A DNA stretch of 64,000 bases. Origin: Symsagittifera roscoffensis. Its lineage: Eukaryota > Xenacoelomorpha > Acoela > Convolutidae. The notes beneath the pieces were generated by a model. That model was not told the DNA's origin. It did no database searches and saw only the letters and a program-made list of their open reading frames with translations. Below are positions 56,001-64,000 of this stretch, one piece after another; position 1 is the stretch's first letter, and the number at the start of each line of letters is the position of its first letter. The DNA is taken from contig NC_087065.1 of assembly GCF_963678635.1 (NCBI RefSeq), positions 21,393,480-21,457,479 on the forward strand, read 5' to 3'. The translations under genes were made by a program, and so were the position numbers.

Positions 56001-59000
56001 AATAGGAATAGAAACTACTCCTATAATCGAAATAGAAGTTATTCAAACAACCGAAACCAGAATTACCCGAACAATCAATCAAGGAATAACTCATATAATA
56101 GATCGAACTATAACAGACCAAACAATAATTACCAAAACAGATCGCGAAATAATTCACAAAATCGACACTCAAGTTATACTAATCGTTATAGAAATTATTC
56201 CCAATCACCACACCGGAATAATAATAACTATAATAATTCTAATAATCGCCACAGAAGTAGTACACCTAAACATCAAAGACAAATCAATCAAGTACAGTCT
56301 AACCCAGAAACAACATCAGACCCTCCAGGTATTGATGACACAGTAACTGATACGTTACAACTCAATCAAATAAACTGTACATCATCAGATTCAGAAAGTG
56401 ATACTGAAAACACTCTTTCTATCAATATGATAAAAGTCGAAAATGACTATGAATCTGTCATATATGAACAACCCTTTTCATCACACATATATGAAAATCA
56501 ATCAGAATTTCTTCAAAATTATTACACTACACCCATAAATTCCACACCAACGACGCAAGAAACAAATGAGATTAACACTACAAATCAAACCAATAAAAAT
56601 ACCAAAACAAAATGCTTGAATACAAACCACATTTATCAAAATATACAAAAAGAACAACCCAAAGAAAAAATTTGGACAATACCATTTCTCTTAGAAAGCC
56701 CAAGAAATAAAGAATTTCAACCACCAGACCTTGAAATAGATTTTTTAATTGATTCAGGAGCAGAATCAAACATAATAAACATCCCCACATGGAATGAAAT
56801 AAAAACTTTACACCCAAAGTTAACACCTCTTGAAACCTCCAGTAAATTAGCAACAGCACAAGGATCAACATTGATAAACTACGGAAAAATCCAATTATTT
56901 CTCCTCCCCACCAGAACAATGGAACAAAGCAAAATTTTAAATAAGCCATTTAAACAAATATTCCATATCACTGATATTAAATATAATATCATTGGAATAC
57001 CATTTATTTCGAAGTATATACCAACAATTAACATACTAAATAGTAAAATATTAATCAAAGATAAATATACAAAAACAAAAGAAACATCCTTAACATTTTT
57101 TCAAAGATTAAATAAACAACCACCATTCTTTTCAAAATTCTACCCGATATTTAACCAACAAAGAAAACACTTGAAACCACTATCAGGAAATATCTATAAT
57201 TTTTCAATCAAACAAGTTCACCAATATGATAAAGAACAAAACAAACAAAAATTTTATATGTCAGAATTTGAATTCAAACCTATTCACAAATTTTTCAAAA
57301 TCACAATCTCATCCATAAAATATTTGAAAAATTCGAATTCAGATATCATTTCCTTACATGTCTATAACAACACACCTTACCAAGTAACATTACCTTTAGG
57401 ACTTTTAGGATATTGTGAAACCAACGCTACAATATCACCAATACACGAAAAAGCCTATCGCGTAAATAATATACTCCAATTACTAGATATTTGCCAATCT
57501 ACAATTCTTAATGAAGAATTATCTATAAATAATATAATAAGTAACGAAAACAGAAATACGGATTATTTCACAAAAACTCCATATTTCAAACCTACATTCA
57601 ACATAAGTAACTACACAGAGCACCAACAAAAATTTTTAACAATGTTTAATTTCCAACATTCACAAATAACACAAGACGAATTTGAAAAGTTAGCCAAACA
57701 GCTAATTAAATATTCATCAGTCTATGCAACATCAAAATTCGATGTTGGAAAAATCAGTTCATCACTACATCTCCCGTTAAAACCAGACGCAGTTTTCAAA
57801 AAACAGAGAGCAAGTAAAGTACCAATTCACTTACATGATAAAGTGAACAGATTACTCGATATTCTAGAACAATACAACATTATATCACCAGTTAATAAAG
57901 AAGAACAACCAAAAGGGAACACATTCATCAACCCCGTTATCATTCTAGCTAAAGGAGAATCATTAAAAATCGTTCTCGACGCTAGATACCTCAATTCACT
58001 TATAGATGAATCAAAATGTAATTGGCCCATTGAACCAATACAAGTTATTTTAACAAAAATAAACGGCAAATACTTTACAACCGCCGATATGAATAGTGCA
58101 TACAATCAAATGCCACTAGATGAACAATCACGACGTTTAACACAATTTGTTATCGGAAACCAACAATACGAATTCAACCGCTTATTCTATGGAATATCCA
58201 TAGGACCAGCAGCATTTTCAGCTTTTATGAGCAAAATTTTTAGACCACTGATACTCAAGAAAAACGCAATCACCTATTTAGACGATGTTTTTATGCAATC
58301 ACAAACAAAAGACGAGATGTTCAATGTTTTAGAAAAATATCACCAAATACTTCAGAACGAAAATCTGAAGGCCGCCCCCGATAAATCACACTTCTTTTTG
58401 ACAAGAGTTAAATTCTTAGGACATAATATAGAAAGAAAAACAATCACTCCATTGAAATCACGCATTGACGCTATTCAAAAACTTCAACCACCAACAAATA
58501 AAAAGAAAATCCAAGAATTCCTTGGAATGTTAAACTTTTTAAGTAAATATGTTTATAAAATGCAATTATATCTACGACCATTTTATAACATCCTTAGACA
58601 ACAAAATAATTTTGAATGGAACACAGAACATCAAACACAATTTGAAGAAATAAAGAAACTTTTAACTGAACAAATTTCAAACACAATTCCAGATTCAAAT
58701 CAACCATTTTATGCAATGTGCGATGCTTCGAACTTTGGCATCGGTGCAGCACTATTACAATCACATAATGGTACAAATAAAATGAACCTCATATCAGCAA
58801 ATTCTCGATTATTCACTCAAGCAGAGCTACGACTCTCAACTCTAATGAGACAATGTACAGCCATAATATATACACTGACAGAATATGAATTTCTGATACT
58901 TGGATCAAAACATCCAACAGTTCTATTCACAGACCATAAACCAATCATCTTTCTCTTTACACAAAAATCTAACCCAAACCACCGAGTTTACAGATTTCAA

Positions 59001-60311
59001 CTAATTCTAATGAAATTTCCAAACTTACATATAGTTTGGACTGCAGGAAAAAATCTTGCATTACCAGACACCTTAAGTCGAAATACACCACCTGAATTAC
59101 TCACACGAAAAACAACAGTTGAAATACCCAAAAACATAAAATTCTACCTTGCAGAAAACGAAACATCACCCCGATTGGAATGCAAATATGCAGTAAAAAC
59201 TGATATTGAACAATCACAAATAAATAGTTTACAACATTTCCCACTTTATTTAGATTGTCAAAATAATCATTATGAAGTTGATCTACTTGGAACATCAACT
59301 TTCAAACCAATCCCATATTCTCAATGGATAAAAAATAACACCCAACAAAAACGAACAAAACAACACCCACCTAAGAAAGACCATTTTCCACTAATTGAAA
59401 AAGAAGATTTAACTGATAAAATAAATTTATCAGGACCACAAACAAATGATTCAAAATACACAATAAATCAAGTTTTTGACCTTCACGACCCACTTGATAC
59501 AATACCCTTATCTAAATTAGAAATCGAAAACATTTTTCTCCCCCCAACAGAAATGATTACAGTTTCAACACTGAAACAATATCAAAACCTTGACCCAGTA
59601 ATTCGACAACTGAAATCATGGCACAAATATAAAACTAAACCTATCAAAGCAGATTCAACCATTCTAGGAAACAAAACACTCCTCCGATACTTTCGCAAAT
59701 TTAACAACACAACAATTAACGAAAATACAGACCTTTTAGAGTATAACCTGAATGAATCTACAGTCCCCTGTCTCCCTTTAAGTATGATTCTTATAGCTTT
59801 TAATATTTCACATACACAAAATATTAAAGGACATTCTGGATCAGAAAAAATATATTCAAATTTTATACAAAACTTTTATTTCCCAAATGCACCAATTTGG
59901 ATAAAAGTACTATGCAATGACTGTATAGTATGTCAACTAAATAAACCTTACCCAAATCAAAAACAAATAGCACAAAAACAAGATTTTAAAGGACAAAGCT
60001 TGTACTTTAACCATCGTATCTCATTTGATACCAAAGGACCAATTTCACCCTCATCAGAAGGAAACTCCTACATTATGGTAATTGTTGACGCATTTACACA
60101 TTATGTAGCACTTAACCCAGTACCACATTGTAACGCTTATTACGCTTACACAACACTCTATGAACACTGGATAGCAAAATTCGGACTACCAGAAATTTTA
60201 GTTACAGACAACGGTACAGAATTCATAAATAATGAAATTATCACACTATGTCATTTATATAACATTAAACACAAAACCAATCGCCACCAAAAACAATACA
60301 CAAAACCATAA
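53067..60311 (+). CDS. gag-pol: Gag-Pol polyprotein, Ty3/gypsy type, integrase truncated
   Basis: One 2414-codon frame without gag/pol frameshift. Residues 1-580: novel N-terminus and a long Gln/Asn/Pro-rich part. About 600-780: retrotransposon gag-like capsid domain (VFTGTDPEYSVEDYLNAV, AAQKWFSVLP). 842-855: CCHC knuckle CNYCRRYGHSISEC, then an Arg/Asn/Ser-rich tail to about 1080. 1229: protease DSGA. About 1600-1800: RT with YLDDV at 1737-1741. 1886: RNase H Asp (CDAS), then TDHKP. Integrase: zinc finger with His 2249 and 2256 and Cys 2286 and 2289, core Asp 2321 and Asp 2381 (VTDNGTEF). The frame stops 33 residues after the second Asp, before the expected Glu; the integrase C-terminal domain is lost, consistent with an internal deletion near 60275-60300. 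Confidence 0.9.
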   Translation: MSSTHTPGEETPDDDEIFPFIVDADTDRGQHIFCQNLLVNLFEPGISPCKTEFPDVKIKRQIIDHYLKDICNITQQYGIYSIEFTSPNHNNRKYTIQTDDLDLEFSKVFSEYIKSIQYHNSQRANSIFTNEVFAIIYSYISILENEIPITNVSPTETSKHLRVRHEITLLSSYLNIIKENFTKDDVSQHTKHDLQKILAWFIIDYFTHNIDLIAQARKNFRPQNSNDDTAITEQSDYVWDPEWSHPAFISFPQSISSQAISTISYIRDYVKVIPLTIDATPLNYNTFLPDTQNNSLNSTVIHNENLNGTRNLTQQDIQTPSHFINEEIVHTTTTQQSISPIRPNLTTPRNTNPSQTQVTLQSTVKPSVAPKYSHMDYQTYRPMTIPSKTRKTFTRNNFADHNYNYTHPSKTYNQPQRNFNQYTRSRNWDNPMTQPNSINFQTNPPQDHSENYPFFQQNKNKKQTSYQMDYLSSDDDFLQPDIFAQNTQEYRRQGIQKTRTNHRNFSPQPIDAQHQQPIQQQNLINTQSFQPIQQQNPMTAHSYQASQMQNEIPLPYYLQQHEITRNQLSNFSQMPNAAESLQMTMNPYLMGGSSITSNKPLMVFTGTDPEYSVEDYLNAVTANLILNIGPEPINTPLHQNWIHRRTALIQTTLDGAAQKWFSVLPLEIKSNWKRFTQEFSKMFDSKRNKQQQRVLCNEIRRLPNETIKQIAVRIETLVRKAYSLNTHDYKNTKMTEILMMTLTPQLRKIAIKKRASHPSSIREPDLDFRKLVDKLEQAEITMKLEETENLKLQYVNRIETTPTNINNIQESETDLVEKITEILNIYEKNPNFKGKPSFKKWCNYCRRYGHSISECRQKQQDNQNKPQKYKEPNKSFYQYMKKDQNLPNKTVHSNNSSGKPLPNNTNYTRNQSPYNSSYRGRSPERRNTNNSSQNHYNRPNSRNNYSRSNSNTQRFVSRSNSQSRNNYYPNNQSRNSSYNRNRNYSYNRNRSYSNNRNQNYPNNQSRNNSYNRSNYNRPNNNYQNRSRNNSQNRHSSYTNRYRNYSQSPHRNNNNYNNSNNRHRSSTPKHQRQINQVQSNPETTSDPPGIDDTVTDTLQLNQINCTSSDSESDTENTLSINMIKVENDYESVIYEQPFSSHIYENQSEFLQNYYTTPINSTPTTQETNEINTTNQTNKNTKTKCLNTNHIYQNIQKEQPKEKIWTIPFLLESPRNKEFQPPDLEIDFLIDSGAESNIINIPTWNEIKTLHPKLTPLETSSKLATAQGSTLINYGKIQLFLLPTRTMEQSKILNKPFKQIFHITDIKYNIIGIPFISKYIPTINILNSKILIKDKYTKTKETSLTFFQRLNKQPPFFSKFYPIFNQQRKHLKPLSGNIYNFSIKQVHQYDKEQNKQKFYMSEFEFKPIHKFFKITISSIKYLKNSNSDIISLHVYNNTPYQVTLPLGLLGYCETNATISPIHEKAYRVNNILQLLDICQSTILNEELSINNIISNENRNTDYFTKTPYFKPTFNISNYTEHQQKFLTMFNFQHSQITQDEFEKLAKQLIKYSSVYATSKFDVGKISSSLHLPLKPDAVFKKQRASKVPIHLHDKVNRLLDILEQYNIISPVNKEEQPKGNTFINPVIILAKGESLKIVLDARYLNSLIDESKCNWPIEPIQVILTKINGKYFTTADMNSAYNQMPLDEQSRRLTQFVIGNQQYEFNRLFYGISIGPAAFSAFMSKIFRPLILKKNAITYLDDVFMQSQTKDEMFNVLEKYHQILQNENLKAAPDKSHFFLTRVKFLGHNIERKTITPLKSRIDAIQKLQPPTNKKKIQEFLGMLNFLSKYVYKMQLYLRPFYNILRQQNNFEWNTEHQTQFEEIKKLLTEQISNTIPDSNQPFYAMCDASNFGIGAALLQSHNGTNKMNLISANSRLFTQAELRLSTLMRQCTAIIYTLTEYEFLILGSKHPTVLFTDHKPIIFLFTQKSNPNHRVYRFQLILMKFPNLHIVWTAGKNLALPDTLSRNTPPELLTRKTTVEIPKNIKFYLAENETSPRLECKYAVKTDIEQSQINSLQHFPLYLDCQNNHYEVDLLGTSTFKPIPYSQWIKNNTQQKRTKQHPPKKDHFPLIEKEDLTDKINLSGPQTNDSKYTINQVFDLHDPLDTIPLSKLEIENIFLPPTEMITVSTLKQYQNLDPVIRQLKSWHKYKTKPIKADSTILGNKTLLRYFRKFNNTTINENTDLLEYNLNESTVPCLPLSMILIAFNISHTQNIKGHSGSEKIYSNFIQNFYFPNAPIWIKVLCNDCIVCQLNKPYPNQKQIAQKQDFKGQSLYFNHRISFDTKGPISPSSEGNSYIMVIVDAFTHYVALNPVPHCNAYYAYTTLYEHWIAKFGLPEILVTDNGTEFINNEIITLCHLYNIKHKTNRHQKQYTKP

Positions 60312-60486
60312 AGACTCTCCAAAACAAAGAAAAAATAGAAAAATGACCGAACAAATAATACCCCAAGAACAAATCGACAAATCAGAAAATAGAAAAACAA
60401 CAAGACTCCGAAATCAACCACGTAAAAACTATAAAATATTCATCCCCCAATCTAAAATTTTAAAGAAAGTAGAATTTCAAAAGTAA
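60232..60486 (+). pseudogene. Out-of-frame remnant of the pol C-terminus
   Basis: A frame different from gag-pol stays open from 60232 to TAA at 60486; its informative part is RKTTRLRNQPRKNYKIFIPQ and a lysine-rich end. Basic, unstructured tails like this are plausible at the end of gypsy pol. I infer that a deletion with a frame change near 60290 joined integrase to this tail. Confidence 0.45.
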
Positions 60487-61084
60487 TTTCAACATTATAC
60501 TTCACTATCTTGAAACCTTCGAAACATTTTTCATTTACATTTTTCAAAATAACATGCTGACAAGTACGTAATAATTCTAGTTCAAAATAGACCAATAGGA
60601 TTCATCCAATCCGTCACTTTCTCTAACTCAAACTAAGACTAATTAGACGAATCATATAGAACTCCAGGCACATCTATAACTATAACTTTACGACCTCCAG
60701 GTCAAAAATAAGCAAACCACTCCAACTTGACAACTAAAATAAATATCACCATAATACCGTACCCCTCCCTTATCTAATAACCCAAAGATCAACAATATTT
60801 CCCCAACTCAGACCACGAATACCCCCAAAGCAAATTTGTTAACTTAGCCTAAAGTAACAAAATGAACATTTTAATTAGCCTAAAGTATAAAAATCTCACC
60901 ATACCCCGGATCATTTGACAAACAAAAATAAAGAAAAAGACGACCTCCCAGTCACCATAAAAATTGCCCCCAACAATTTTTTACAAAACTCAACCCACTT
61001 GTCAAAAAACTAATAAATAATCCGACCACACTAGAAAATCGCCTCAAACAGCAAAAAATATTCGACCAAGAGATCATTTCTTAA
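60487..61084 (+). other. Non-coding spacer after pol
   Basis: About 600 bases with stops in all plus frames. CGACCTCCAGGTCA and related CGACCTCCCAGTCA motifs recur (about 60690 and 60940). No promoter is evident. Confidence 0.4.
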
Positions 61085-61315
61085 ATGCTCTTCTCTCAAT
61101 CAGTTACTCAAATACTCATAAATCTTAAACATTTTTTTACAATACTTGAAACCTTTATAATATTTCTTTTTGATATACTTGAATCTTTTCTAATAATCCT
61201 AATCATTTTTTGTAACCTTTTTTTAATTTTCTACACTATTCTCGAACTATTCCTCCAACTTTCCAAAACCCTTGATTATATCCACAGGTACGATTTATAC
61301 AACTTGTCTAAATGA
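61085..61315 (+). CDS. Small hydrophobic ORF 1 of the LTR element (76 residues)
   Basis: ATG to TGA; Leu/Ile/Phe-rich, with an extended membrane-like segment FIIFLFDILESFLIILIIFC. It follows the spacer after pol and ends in ATGA, so its stop overlaps the start of the next ORF. No known family. T-rich sequence gives hydrophobic frames by chance, so a real product is uncertain; the exact overlap and position between pol and env support it. Confidence 0.4.
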   Translation: MLFSQSVTQILINLKHFFTILETFIIFLFDILESFLIILIIFCNLFLIFYTILELFLQLSKTLDYIHRYDLYNLSK

Positions 61316-61500
61316 TACGAACAATTTTCAGTAGAACCGATATTTTTTTATTGTTTGTAATTTTCATAGCATTCTTATCATCCCTCATTTTGACCATCTG
61401 TAAATGTATAAAGAAAGCAATCCTCACATTTGCCCTAGCAACAGTCCTTCTAATTCTTTTTTTAGAAGAATATTATAATAAACACAAAATTTCTCACTAA
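61312..61500 (+). CDS. Small hydrophobic ORF 2 of the LTR element (62 residues)
   Basis: Starts within the stop of the preceding ORF (ATGA, four-base overlap). It encodes two membrane-like segments: IFLLFVIFIAFLSSLILTIC, then a basic turn CKCIKKAI and LTFALATVLLILFL, with a charged tail. The two-helix hairpin layout is viroporin-like, but this is inference from topology only. Confidence 0.4.
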   Translation: MIRTIFSRTDIFLLFVIFIAFLSSLILTICKCIKKAILTFALATVLLILFLEEYYNKHKISH

Positions 61501-61508
61501 AGTAATAA

Positions 61509-62642
61509 TTCAAAAAACCATCAAAAATTGCTACCCAACAGTCACAGAATCAGTCTTCACCGACATCATCCCAAGATAACCAAACACCACCTTCAACTAC
61601 TCAAAATCCTCAAACATCTACACGAATTTCTTTTCAAGACAATCCATACACTTTTGGAGAACGACATGCTCGTTTATCAGAACCACTAGAACCAGTTCAA
61701 CGACAAGCACCTTTAAGCGAACCAACATATAACCTATATCCAACACTACCACAAGAACTAAGTAGAATAAAAAATTCTAGTCAAAACCAAAATACAGTCG
61801 AAATAAATAGACAAATTATACATCCTCGACGAAACAGAAATTTTCAAACTCCCCGAGTTCATTTTGATATACCTCAATCCCCATCACAAAACACTCCAGA
61901 AAACCCCATTGGTATATTACCAGAAACCCCTACGCTTCTTTCACAACGTAGCACCTCAAGCCTACCATCAGATTACTTAGGTTCAACACCAACATCTGAA
62001 CAAATACGTGAAAATCCCTTTAACCCCCCAAACCAAACATCACGATTCCCATATTGGACTACACATTCATTTACACAAGGTGAACCAAATTTAGTCAATG
62101 ACCCCATAGATATTTCTACGGATACAACAACATCCTCATCACTACCAGAAACATTATCACTACCATCAACACCATCAATAAGCCAGTTTTCACCACCACC
62201 CTTTAACTTAAATTTTCCAAATAATCTCGACGCCAGATATCGAGAACAATCATCAATAAATATTCCTTTAAGACTAGATTGGAATACATTTACAGCACCT
62301 CCACCACTATTTGGACAACATCAAGAAAGTAACCGCCTTCATAACTGGGCACTTAATAGATTACAATATCGCCAAGATATTCACAACGATATCCGTGATC
62401 ACAATATTCAAATACTCCAACAAAACAGTTTACAATTAAAGTTTGAAATCACAGTTAAGTTAAATAATATTACCCAACATCCCTACCCATTAAATCCACC
62501 TAACATAACAGCTCAATCACTACCACCACCGTTTATAACTACTGAAGTAATATACAAATACGACAGATATACCAAAAACACAATTGGCTACATTACATTT
62601 TATAATCCATACTCAGGATTATCATACACATGTATATTCTAA
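61509..62642 (+). CDS. Pro/Ser/Thr/Gln-rich frame without AUG (about 377 codons)
   Basis: Open from just after TAATAA at 61503-61508 to TAA at 62640-62642, with no ATG in frame. The product is disordered at first (QNQSSPTSSQDNQTPPSTTQ), then Pro-rich with a more folded C-terminal part (NRLQYRQDIHNDIRDHNIQI, VKLNNITQHPYP, ITFYNPYSGLSYTCIF). Codon use matches gag-pol and env. It overlaps env by 13 bases. Expression needs splicing (CTACCCAACAG at 61531-61541 is a fair acceptor), a non-AUG start, or frameshifting; an A AAA AAC heptamer lies at 61512-61518. It may be the N-terminal part of a spliced env precursor or a matrix/phosphoprotein-like accessory. No family recognised. Confidence 0.55.
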   Translation, partial: FKKPSKIATQQSQNQSSPTSSQDNQTPPSTTQNPQTSTRISFQDNPYTFGERHARLSEPLEPVQRQAPLSEPTYNLYPTLPQELSRIKNSSQNQNTVEINRQIIHPRRNRNFQTPRVHFDIPQSPSQNTPENPIGILPETPTLLSQRSTSSLPSDYLGSTPTSEQIRENPFNPPNQTSRFPYWTTHSFTQGEPNLVNDPIDISTDTTTSSSLPETLSLPSTPSISQFSPPPFNLNFPNNLDARYREQSSINIPLRLDWNTFTAPPPLFGQHQESNRLHNWALNRLQYRQDIHNDIRDHNIQILQQNSLQLKFEITVKLNNITQHPYPLNPPNITAQSLPPPFITTEVIYKYDRYTKNTIGYITFYNPYSGLSYTCIF

Positions 62643-64000
62643 AATTATTAATTTTTCTCCAACTCCTTTTTCTAGTAATCTCAAATCAAAACATAAACCC
62701 TTCCCCTCGTACAGGACCACAAGATTTATTAGTAACACATTATGATTGTGAAGAAAATGAACAAAAAACACTACATAAATATGCAATAAATCAAGTATCA
62801 CAATGTGAAACAGAACCACAAGCTATAGAAACCACAGATGTAATAGCAACACTCTATTCAAAAGCCCGAGCAACAACAGTTACAGGTTATAAATTCACAG
62901 CAACATTTTCCGAAAAGAAAGTACATTGTTCACAAGTCTCGAACGGAAACAAAAACCGACTTGACCATGAATCATTCTATCAAAGCAATATAGAACGTCT
63001 TTTACATCTCAATCCCGACGATTGTAAAAATGAATTACTTAGACTAAACATCACACAAAATAAAAACTCCGCTAGAAAGTTAGTTAATTTTCAAGTTTTT
63101 CCAGACTCCGTACATCAATCACAACTTGAAAGACACCAAGGACATATAAAACTAGACGAAAAATACCCGTATAACGGCGCACACGGACGATTAACCTATG
63201 ATCTACACGATAAACATTGGATACCACACATTGGTATAAATGACCCATCAAACTGCAAAGCAGACACAAAAAATAAAGGATACCAAGAAATAATGTTTTT
63301 TGATTGGAAAATACAACTCGAAAAAATACAACTAACACGAGATTTATCAGATAATACAATGATCTATCAAGGAATCCGATTACCTTGTAAAAATGATCAA
63401 GGTTATTGCGACCCTACAACGAGAACACAAGCAACAATTGTTTGGTTCCCCGAAGATACATGTACAACATTTCAAGTAGCAAAAATACACGCTCGTATGA
63501 TAAAATTTCACGAAAAATACTTTATACAATCAATTCCATATGAACAAGTCCATCCATCACGAAAACTAAGTTCTAATTTTAGAAACATAGACAATATAGA
63601 AAACAAATTGACACGTTTCCAAATATATCAAGAAACAGAACTTGCATGTAAATACAGGAATCCACTTCACAGAACACAATACTCTGAAATATTAGTTGAA
63701 TACGAAAAAGGATTCGACATGACCACTGGAAAAGTAAAAATCGACCCATATGCCACAGGTCATCCTCTAAACGAAGGAACATCCTATATACCAGTTAATT
63801 TTGAAAAAAGCAACGGACAACCTGGTGGACATCTAAAACCCCATGACACCAGAAGCACACGCTTACAAGAATTATCACTAATGAATACTACATATTTCGG
63901 TAATATCCACTATGATATTCATTTAGATATGAAACTAGATTATACAATTAGCCGAATTTTTCAAGAAATGTCACTCTCCGAATTAGAAACACTACACCAC
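62630..64000 (+). CDS. env: Envelope-like glycoprotein, 5' part (runs off window)
   Basis: ATG at 62630, 457 codons open to the window edge. Residues 1-19 form a signal peptide (MYILKLLIFLQLLFLVISN). The ectodomain has regularly spaced Cys, for example HYDCEENEQ, INQVSQCETE, KVHCSQVSN, NPDDCKNEL, GIRLPCKNDQGYCDPT and IVWFPEDTCTTF, plus N-glycosylation sites such as NIT and NTT. The paired-Cys plus W-x-P-x-DTC pattern resembles glycoproteins of jingchuviruses (negative-strand viruses), which are known to have been taken up as env by some LTR retroelements. That link is from recalled patterns and is not verified. The fusion and transmembrane parts lie outside the window. Confidence 0.6.
   Translation, partial: MYILKLLIFLQLLFLVISNQNINPSPRTGPQDLLVTHYDCEENEQKTLHKYAINQVSQCETEPQAIETTDVIATLYSKARATTVTGYKFTATFSEKKVHCSQVSNGNKNRLDHESFYQSNIERLLHLNPDDCKNELLRLNITQNKNSARKLVNFQVFPDSVHQSQLERHQGHIKLDEKYPYNGAHGRLTYDLHDKHWIPHIGINDPSNCKADTKNKGYQEIMFFDWKIQLEKIQLTRDLSDNTMIYQGIRLPCKNDQGYCDPTTRTQATIVWFPEDTCTTFQVAKIHARMIKFHEKYFIQSIPYEQVHPSRKLSSNFRNIDNIENKLTRFQIYQETELACKYRNPLHRTQYSEILVEYEKGFDMTTGKVKIDPYATGHPLNEGTSYIPVNFEKSNGQPGGHLKPHDTRSTRLQELSLMNTTYFGNIHYDIHLDMKLDYTISRIFQEMSLSELETLHH

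Larger units (their letters stand above)
51069..64000 (+). mobile_element. Ty3/gypsy-type LTR retroelement with extra ORFs and env (3' end outside window)
   Basis: Plus-strand element antisense to the MATCAP-like gene and apparently inside one of its introns. Coding strand is strongly A-rich throughout. Order: candidate LTR, primer site, leader, small ORF (51456), basic ORF (52625), gag-pol (53067), truncated pol remnant (60232), two hydrophobic ORFs (61085, 61312), Pro/Ser-rich AUG-less frame (61509) and envelope-like ORF (62630 to the window end). Pol order protease-RT-RNase H-integrase places it in the Ty3/gypsy (Metaviridae) group. The 3' LTR is not visible, so its age and borders cannot be measured. 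Confidence 0.85.

Noticed and set aside
55930-56346. 138-codon plus-strand frame inside gag-pol
   Set aside because: It is a shifted reading of the Asn/Arg/Ser-rich tail after the CCHC knuckle; the gag-pol frame runs through it without interruption.
1-64000. CRISPR arrays, bacterial operons, rRNA
   Set aside because: No regularly spaced direct repeats with unique spacers, no ribosome-binding-site-linked gene rows and no rRNA-like sequence were seen; introns and retroelements point to a eukaryote.

Overview
The window looks like nuclear DNA of an AT-rich, repeat-loaded invertebrate animal. The evidence is two spliced genes with metazoan-type products, GT-AG introns of 0.4 to 2.4 kb, tRNA-derived SINE-like sequences, and BEL/Pao, RTE-like and Ty3/gypsy retroelements. 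I cannot name the phylum. No bacterial operons, CRISPR arrays or intact tRNA/rRNA genes were found.

Layout. 0.25-0.57 kb: first coding exon of an unidentified minus-strand gene. 0.6-21 kb: essentially gene-free DNA with old tandem and inverted duplications, SINE-like tRNA relics and several MITE families. 21-31 kb: a decayed minus-strand BEL/Pao retroelement (coiled-coil gag, zinc knuckles, RT, RNase H, integrase). It is split by an RTE-like LINE (27073-30219) with clear 15-bp target duplications, and a second partial BEL copy lies inside its integrase. 31-42 kb: more MITEs, an unidentified decayed coding block (32.6-33.6 kb) and a second decayed LINE (about 40.6-42 kb, plus strand).

43.0-50.9 kb holds the two resolvable host genes, arranged tail to tail. 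A plus-strand two-exon gene encodes a 70-residue membrane protein (43055-43172 joined to 45593-45687). A minus-strand gene encodes a MATCAP/KIAA0895-type (DUF1704) tubulin tyrosine carboxypeptidase-like protein; five exons lie in the window (50899 down to 46109) and one intron has a GC-AG boundary. Its 5' exons are not in the window, so the large element to the right appears to sit in one of its introns, in antisense orientation.

51-64 kb: a plus-strand Ty3/gypsy-type LTR retroelement that runs off the window, and the most interesting object here. From left to right it has a candidate LTR and primer site, a leader with a duplicated hairpin, a small leader ORF, a basic 155-residue ORF overlapping gag, a 2414-codon gag-pol in one frame, two tiny hydrophobic ORFs overlapping as ATGA, a roughly 377-codon Pro/Ser/Thr/Gln-rich frame with no AUG, and an overlapping envelope-like ORF with a signal peptide. 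The spacing of Cys and aromatic residues in the envelope-like ORF resembles jingchuvirus-type glycoproteins. The integrase is cut off before its catalytic Glu, so this copy is probably integration-defective although its other frames are open.
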